Shown here: positions 60,154 through 64,000 of the stretch, piece by piece
How positions within the stretch are numbered: the stretch's first letter is position 1
How the letters are laid out: the number at the start of each line of letters is the position of its first letter
Assembly (NCBI GenBank): GCA_038396625.1
Contig: CP121688.1
Location: forward strand, 2,976,001 to 3,040,000
From: G038396625 sp038396625
GTDB lineage: Bacteria; Bacillota; Clostridia; Peptostreptococcales; Thermotaleaceae
Direction: 5' to 3'
Length of the DNA stretch: 64,000 bases
Made by a program: the position numbers and the translations under genes
Notes under the pieces: model-generated
The model's input: only the letters and a program-made list of their open reading frames with translations
Told to the model about the DNA's origin: nothing
Database searches by the model: none

Positions 60154-62016
60154 ATGGAACATAACACAATTTCATACGGTTCATTACTAATTATTGTACT
60201 ATTGGCAGCCTTTGTACCAGTAATTATCAAAAAAACGAAATGGCTACCTATTCCCATTGTGGTAGGAGAAGTAATCGCAGGAATGATTGTTGGCAAAAGT
60301 GGATTCAATCTTATCGAAGAAACAGCTTGGCTGAATTTCCTTTATACTTTTGGATTTGCTTTTTTGATGTTCTTATCTGGATTAGAAATTGATTTTCATC
60401 TTATCCGATCTACACGAAATCAGTCCAATACTGTATGGTACAAAAAACCCACCATACTAGCACTCTTTTTATTTTTAGGCACACTTTTACTGGGTTCTAC
60501 CATTGCTTATATTTTAAAAGGGTTTCAATTTATTATCAATATTCCTTTAATTACTTTAATCCTAAGTACCACATCCCTTGGAATTGTGGTTCCTACGCTA
60601 AAGGAAAAGCAGTTTCTAAATACGGAATATGGTCAAACCATTCTTTTAGCAGCATTAATCGCAGATTTTGCTACAATGGTGCTGGTAACTGTATATATTG
60701 CCTTTTACACCTCTAAAGCAAGCTATAATGTATTGTTGATACTTGTACTATTTGTAGCCTTCTTTGTTTTTTATAAAATGGGCTTAAAAATTGTAGGAAA
60801 AAAGATTATCCAAGAGCTTGCACATGCCACCTCTCAGATTAAAGTTCGAGGTGCATTTGCCCTTATTGTCATTTTCATTGCTTTGGCACAAATGTTAGGC
60901 ACTGAAATCATATTAGGAACTTTTTTAGCCGGTCTTATTGTATCCTTACTAGATGAGCGGGATACTTCTCAGCTTTATCTAAAATTAGATGCCATCGGCT
61001 ATGGTTTCTTCATCCCCATATTTTTTATTATGGTAGGAGCAAACTTTGATATTGGAGACGTTCTTCGTAATCCAAAATCGATTTATCTTCTTCCTGCATT
61101 GTTGTTTTCTGTATATGCTGTAAAAGTGATTCCAGCACTTCTGTTAAAACTACATTATGCTTGGAAGGAATCCATCGCAGCAGGGTTTTTGCTATCCTCT
61201 AGATTAAGTTTAATTATTGCTACCAGTGCCATAGGATTAAAACTGAATATTATCAGCAAGGAAACCAATGGTGCCATTGTATTGGTGGCCATTATCACCT
61301 GTACCTTGTCTCCTGTTTTATTCCATAAATTTTCTCCTGCAGCTCCTGTTGTTAAGAAAAAAAGCATCTATATTATAGGCGTTAAGCAACAAACTTTACT
61401 ATTAGCCAAAAGATTACAAAGGGCTGGTGAAGACATTGTATTTATTACCCACAATCCTGATAAATATGAAAAAAGTCTACAACAAAATTATACGGTGCAT
61501 TTAGGTGAACCTTTAGACTCCGGCTTTCTTCAACGTACAGGAATTCATGATGCTAAGGCAGTGGTGATTTCTAAACGCTCTGAGGAAATTAGTACCGAAA
61601 TCTGTAGAATCTGTAAGGAAACCTTGGGCATTGATCACATTACGCTATTAAGTAATGCACAAGCAGCACAGTTAAAGGAAAATGATTATGGTGCCACCGT
61701 TATCTCTGATGCCTTTGCTTCTGTGCTAATGGCTGAAAGTTTGATTTTACATCCCAAATCCTTTTCTCTTTTCTTTGAAGGAGATCAAGATGATTTTTCT
61801 ATGACAGAGGTATATCTCAAAAATCCAAATTACTTTGATATACCCATCAGACAGCTGGATTTACCAGGGGATTGTTTAATATTATCAATCTTAAGAAATA
61901 CAGAAAAGATTATTCCACACGGAAATAATGTCTTAAGAGCAGAAGATTTGATTTTGTTAATAGGTACAAAAGAAAACGTGCACCAAGCCACCTTATTATT
62001 AGGAAATCCTTTATAA
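60154..62016 (+). CDS. CPA2-family cation:proton antiporter with TrkA-N/TrkA-C domains
   Basis: A 620-residue protein. About 12 membrane segments to residue 390 (ASLDLLF-type fold: IPIVVGEVIAGMIVGKSGFNL, FLMFLSGLEIDFHLI, STTSLGIVVPTLKE, TFLAGLIVSLL). Then a TrkA-N nucleotide-binding domain (SIYIIGVKQQTLLLAKRLQ, about 395-510) and a TrkA-C domain at the end (IPIRQLDLPGDCLILSIL). KefB/C-like systems exchange K+ or Na+ for protons under nucleotide control. GAGGAG precedes the ATG. Confidence 0.9.
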   Translation: MEHNTISYGSLLIIVLLAAFVPVIIKKTKWLPIPIVVGEVIAGMIVGKSGFNLIEETAWLNFLYTFGFAFLMFLSGLEIDFHLIRSTRNQSNTVWYKKPTILALFLFLGTLLLGSTIAYILKGFQFIINIPLITLILSTTSLGIVVPTLKEKQFLNTEYGQTILLAALIADFATMVLVTVYIAFYTSKASYNVLLILVLFVAFFVFYKMGLKIVGKKIIQELAHATSQIKVRGAFALIVIFIALAQMLGTEIILGTFLAGLIVSLLDERDTSQLYLKLDAIGYGFFIPIFFIMVGANFDIGDVLRNPKSIYLLPALLFSVYAVKVIPALLLKLHYAWKESIAAGFLLSSRLSLIIATSAIGLKLNIISKETNGAIVLVAIITCTLSPVLFHKFSPAAPVVKKKSIYIIGVKQQTLLLAKRLQRAGEDIVFITHNPDKYEKSLQQNYTVHLGEPLDSGFLQRTGIHDAKAVVISKRSEEISTEICRICKETLGIDHITLLSNAQAAQLKENDYGATVISDAFASVLMAESLILHPKSFSLFFEGDQDDFSMTEVYLKNPNYFDIPIRQLDLPGDCLILSILRNTEKIIPHGNNVLRAEDLILLIGTKENVHQATLLLGNPL

Positions 62017-62026
62017 GAAAGCATCC

Positions 62027-62055
62027 AAAAGAGAGTTTTGAAAAAATTCTCTTTT
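62027..62055 (+). terminator. Terminator after the antiporter
   Basis: 12-bp stem AAAAGAGAGTTT / AAATTCTCTTTT with one G-T pair and a small loop, then CTTCT. Confidence 0.65.
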
Positions 62056-62178
62056 CTTCTATTGCAATCAGTCTCCTATTGCTTTCTACTTTTTTAAAAC
62101 AATATTTTTATTGCTTTTTTCTTCAAAAGTTATAAAATAGAATATGTATTTTATAACAAGTTTCGAGGTGTATTTTGT

Positions 62179-62526
62179 ATGAAAATATTGGGTCAGTTTG
62201 TAATCATCACACTTATATGGCAATTAGGGGAATTGATTAGCCGCACTTCCTCCCTACCCATTCCAGGAAGTATTTTAGGCATGCTTATACTCTTTTGTTT
62301 ACTCACATTGGGTATTATCAAGCTAAAATGGATTGAAGAATGTGGACAATTTTTCTTAAAGCATCTCGCTTTCTTTTTTATTCCTTCTGGTGTTGCCTTA
62401 ATAGGTTCTATTGAGTTGCTGAAAGCCAATTGGTTGGCGCTATTGATCATCATTCTTTCAAGTACGATTATTGTGATGGGTATAACGGGTTTGGTCGTAC
62501 AAAAATTTGTAAAGGAGGGCGAGTAG
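62179..62526 (+). CDS. lrgA: CidA/LrgA-family holin-like protein
   Basis: A 115-residue membrane protein with four segments. Landmarks are SSLPIPGSILGMLILFCLL and LKHLAFFFIPSGVALIGS, standard for CidA/LrgA. It pairs with LrgB downstream, and the two form a pyruvate-linked or holin-like membrane system. GAGGTG precedes the ATG. Confidence 0.92.
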   Translation: MKILGQFVIITLIWQLGELISRTSSLPIPGSILGMLILFCLLTLGIIKLKWIEECGQFFLKHLAFFFIPSGVALIGSIELLKANWLALLIIILSSTIIVMGITGLVVQKFVKEGE

Positions 62527-62528
62527 CA

Positions 62529-63233
62529 ATGATGTCTATCTTGAATCATCCTTTGTTTGGTATTCTTTTTTCTTTACTGGCTTTTAACATCGGATTATTT
62601 GTATATAAAAAAACAAAATTGCCACTTTTTAGCCCTATATTAATCAGTATTCTGATGATTATTTTTATTTTATTACACTTTCATATTCCCTTAGCCTTCT
62701 ATCATAAGGGAGGCAAGATGATTTCCTTCTTTTTAGGACCTGCTACTGTGATCTTGGCCATTCCTATGTACAAACAGCTTCCTACTCTTAAAAATCATAT
62801 GAAAGCCATCTTTATCGGGATCATTACAGGTGTTCTTACTTCTATTACGATTGTACATCTGTTAGCAAAGTTCATGGGATTGGATGCAAGACTAACGCTT
62901 TCACTACTGCCAAAATCTATCACTACACCTATTGGTATCGCTGTATCTGAGAGTCTGGGAGGCATGACCTCCATCACTGTAATGGCGATTATTGTAACAG
63001 GAATTTTTGGTGCCATGATTGCACCTTCTGTATGTAGGATATTTCGCATTCGTCATAGTGTCGCCAAGGGTATTGCCATTGGCACAGCTTCTCATGCTGT
63101 TGGTACCTCAAAAGCTCTTGAAATGGGCGAAACAGAAGGAGCCATGAGTAGCTTATCTATTGCATTAGCTGGCGTTGCTACGGTTTTAATCGTTCCACTG
63201 TTTACTTATTTATTGACCTTGCGGCATCTATAA
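62529..63233 (+). CDS. lrgB: LrgB/CidB-family membrane protein
   Basis: A 234-residue partner of LrgA. The start MMSILNHPLFGI follows AAGGAGGG inside the end of lrgA, two bases after its stop. Conserved LrgB blocks are FLGPATVILAIPMYKQ, SLLPKSITTPIGIAVSESLGGM and GTASHAVGTSKALEMGETEGAMSSL. Seven membrane segments. Translationally coupled to lrgA. Confidence 0.93.
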   Translation: MMSILNHPLFGILFSLLAFNIGLFVYKKTKLPLFSPILISILMIIFILLHFHIPLAFYHKGGKMISFFLGPATVILAIPMYKQLPTLKNHMKAIFIGIITGVLTSITIVHLLAKFMGLDARLTLSLLPKSITTPIGIAVSESLGGMTSITVMAIIVTGIFGAMIAPSVCRIFRIRHSVAKGIAIGTASHAVGTSKALEMGETEGAMSSLSIALAGVATVLIVPLFTYLLTLRHL

Positions 63234-63262
63234 TTTTGTACAAAAGTCTATATCGTCATGAT

Positions 63263-63457
63263 CTACAAATAGAGAGTATCCTTTCTGACTGAAAGAATAC
63301 TCTCTATTGTTTCTGCAATCATTTTTAAAGTTTTTGCATGACCGGGTGATTTCCATGCTTGTGCTGCCAGTGGCTGAGATGTAGCAACCATTCCTTTTTG
63401 AGCCAAAACCACATTCCTTCTTGATGGATAATTATGCTGTAAAGCATCAAATTTCAT
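63263..63457 (-). pseudogene. Truncated gamma-glutamyltransferase remnant (N-terminus only)
   Basis: From ATG at 63457 (GGAG just upstream) the product reads MKFDALQHNYPSRRNVVLAQ then KGMVATSQPLAAQAW. YPSRRNVV and GMVATSQPLAAQAG are the opening of gamma-glutamyltransferases of about 530 residues. After AAQA the similarity ends where GLDIL...GGNAVDAA should follow, and the last 20 codons run through a terminator hairpin (63271-63305). The frame is also open to 63541 upstream with a basic stretch. This is a deletion remnant or a chance-truncated start, not a working enzyme. Confidence 0.6.
63271..63305 (+). terminator. Terminator after lrgB
   Basis: Stem AGAGAGTATCCTTTC / GAAAGAATACTCTCT with one mismatch and loop TGACT, then ATTGTTT. 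It lies 38 bases past the lrgB stop and inside the 3' end of the opposing remnant. Confidence 0.7.
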
Positions 63458-63588
63458 TATAGTCTCCGCTAAATTTTTGAAAAATCTCTTATATATTCCC
63501 AAAACCTCTTTCTTATAATTGTTCAAAAATTCCTTCATCATCTATATAAACTCATTCTACAACAAAAGCTCCTAGAAGACTAGAAGCT

Positions 63589-63999
63589 TTACAGATCGTA
63601 TTTTTTACACTTCCTCTCAAAGTAATGTGGATAATGTTTGGCACAACAAGGATAGCATCTTATTTGCCAATAAAATTTGTTCATGCTATTCATTTCTTCT
63701 TCATCACTATTCCTATTTTCTTTAACAAGCTTTATCTCTTCTATAGGTTGTTCCAATATTTCTTTATTTTCTTCATGTATATCTTTTGTTTCATACAGTA
63801 TATCTATATCATTTTTTTCATGAACTTCTTGATTATTTTTTCTTTGTACCTCAGTTACTTCAATATTTTTCCTTTCACATGTTTCATTATGTTTTTTTCT
63901 CTCTTCTTTATCTTCGGTTATCTCTTCCTCATCATGATCGTTTTTGACTATTTCCTCATATTGCTCTTGGATTGGATCATTTTCTTCCTTCTTTTCATC
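63589..63999 (-). CDS. Acidic low-complexity protein with Cys-rich C-terminus (5' part outside window)
   Basis: The last 137 codons are in the window. About 100 residues of Glu/Lys/Asn-rich, probably disordered or coiled sequence (e.g. DEEEITEDKEERKKHNE) lead to a compact tail WQIRCYPCCAKHYPHYFERKC. The cluster of Cys, His and Tyr suggests metal binding or cross-linking, as in some spore-coat or envelope proteins, but I do not recognise a family. The T-rich coding strand shadow and low G+C match its neighbours. Confidence 0.6.
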   Translation of the reverse strand, partial: DEKKEENDPIQEQYEEIVKNDHDEEEITEDKEERKKHNETCERKNIEVTEVQRKNNQEVHEKNDIDILYETKDIHEENKEILEQPIEEIKLVKENRNSDEEEMNSMNKFYWQIRCYPCCAKHYPHYFERKCKKYDL

Positions 64000-64000
64000 A

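Noticed and set aside
1..64000. CRISPR array, tRNA/rRNA genes, prophage or integrative element
   Set aside because: No spaced direct-repeat series, cloverleaf, rRNA segment, integrase or phage structural gene was recognised on either strand.

Overview
The window looks like chromosomal DNA of an anaerobic, spore-forming, amino-acid- and peptide-using member of the Clostridia, most like the Alkaliphilus/Clostridiaceae side of the group. The grounds are low G+C, strong AGGAGG-type ribosome binding sites with some TTG and GTG starts, intrinsic terminators, sporulation-type genes (Spo0E-like, YIEGIA, a small Cys/Gly-rich coat-like protein), an anaerobic Ni-CO dehydrogenase, tryptophanase, a selenoprotein, a sodium:neurotransmitter-type symporter and a sigma-54 activator. 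The genus is inference. No tRNA, rRNA, CRISPR array, intact insertion sequence or prophage was seen.

Layout. 0-1.4 kb: 3' part of a NuoG/formate-dehydrogenase-like molybdopterin oxidoreductase, followed by a decayed IS3-type orfA remnant. 1.6-8.3 kb: a peptide-use operon (M29-like metalloprotein, OPT oligopeptide transporter, PepD dipeptidase, gate-type membrane protein) with a divergent LysR regulator and a dyad operator between them. 8.4-15.7 kb: chemoreceptor, orphan CooS, gpmI, and a Spo0E-like/XRE pair facing a second XRE gene. 15.8-24.3 kb: a six-gene operon under a cobalamin riboswitch plus terminator. It encodes an ECF transporter (S, fused A-A', T) and three exported proteins built from the alpha/alpha-barrel and transcobalamin-like C-terminal (DUF4430) folds of animal intrinsic factor. 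One carries both folds and S-layer anchors, one is barrel only, and one is a DUF4430 lipoprotein. 24.5-38.5 kb: NSS symporter, HisD paralog, a HesB/IscA-like selenoprotein with an in-frame UGA and a SECIS-like hairpin, a polar amino-acid (probably cystine) ABC transporter with a C-S lyase, DUF1847, RecQ, aspartokinase and a GH18 protein.

38.3-46.1 kb: a divergent redox region. Leftward run UbiD, UbiA and UbiX (prenylation and decarboxylation of an aromatic quinone precursor), then an ABC importer and a small Cys-rich protein. Rightward run a PplA-like lipoprotein with two FMN-binding domains and ApbE, which attaches the FMN. Together they suggest quinone synthesis coupled to a flavinylated surface electron carrier. 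46.3-47.7 kb: a GDT1-type Mn exporter behind a yybP-ykoY manganese riboswitch. 47.8-53.1 kb: a two-component system, two SHOCT mini-proteins and a secreted DUF2680-like protein. The same 11-bp tandem operator, at the same distance from the -10 box, precedes the SHOCT pair and the secreted protein, which points to one regulon. A second chemoreceptor lies within this stretch.

53.1-56.4 kb: YIEGIA pair, a coat-like mini-gene with a SigK-like promoter, and a FAD/Rieske oxidoreductase. 56.5-59.9 kb: tryptophanase with a sigma-54 promoter, paired upstream dyads and the adjacent sigma-54 activator. 60.1-64 kb: CPA2 antiporter, LrgAB, a truncated gamma-glutamyltransferase remnant and the 3' part of an acidic protein with a Cys-rich tail.

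Most notable: (1) the B12-controlled intrinsic-factor-like/ECF operon, (2) the HesB-like selenoprotein that ordinary gene finding would miss, (3) the quinone/flavinylated-lipoprotein region, (4) the predicted two-component regulon, and (5) the sigma-54 tryptophanase control region.
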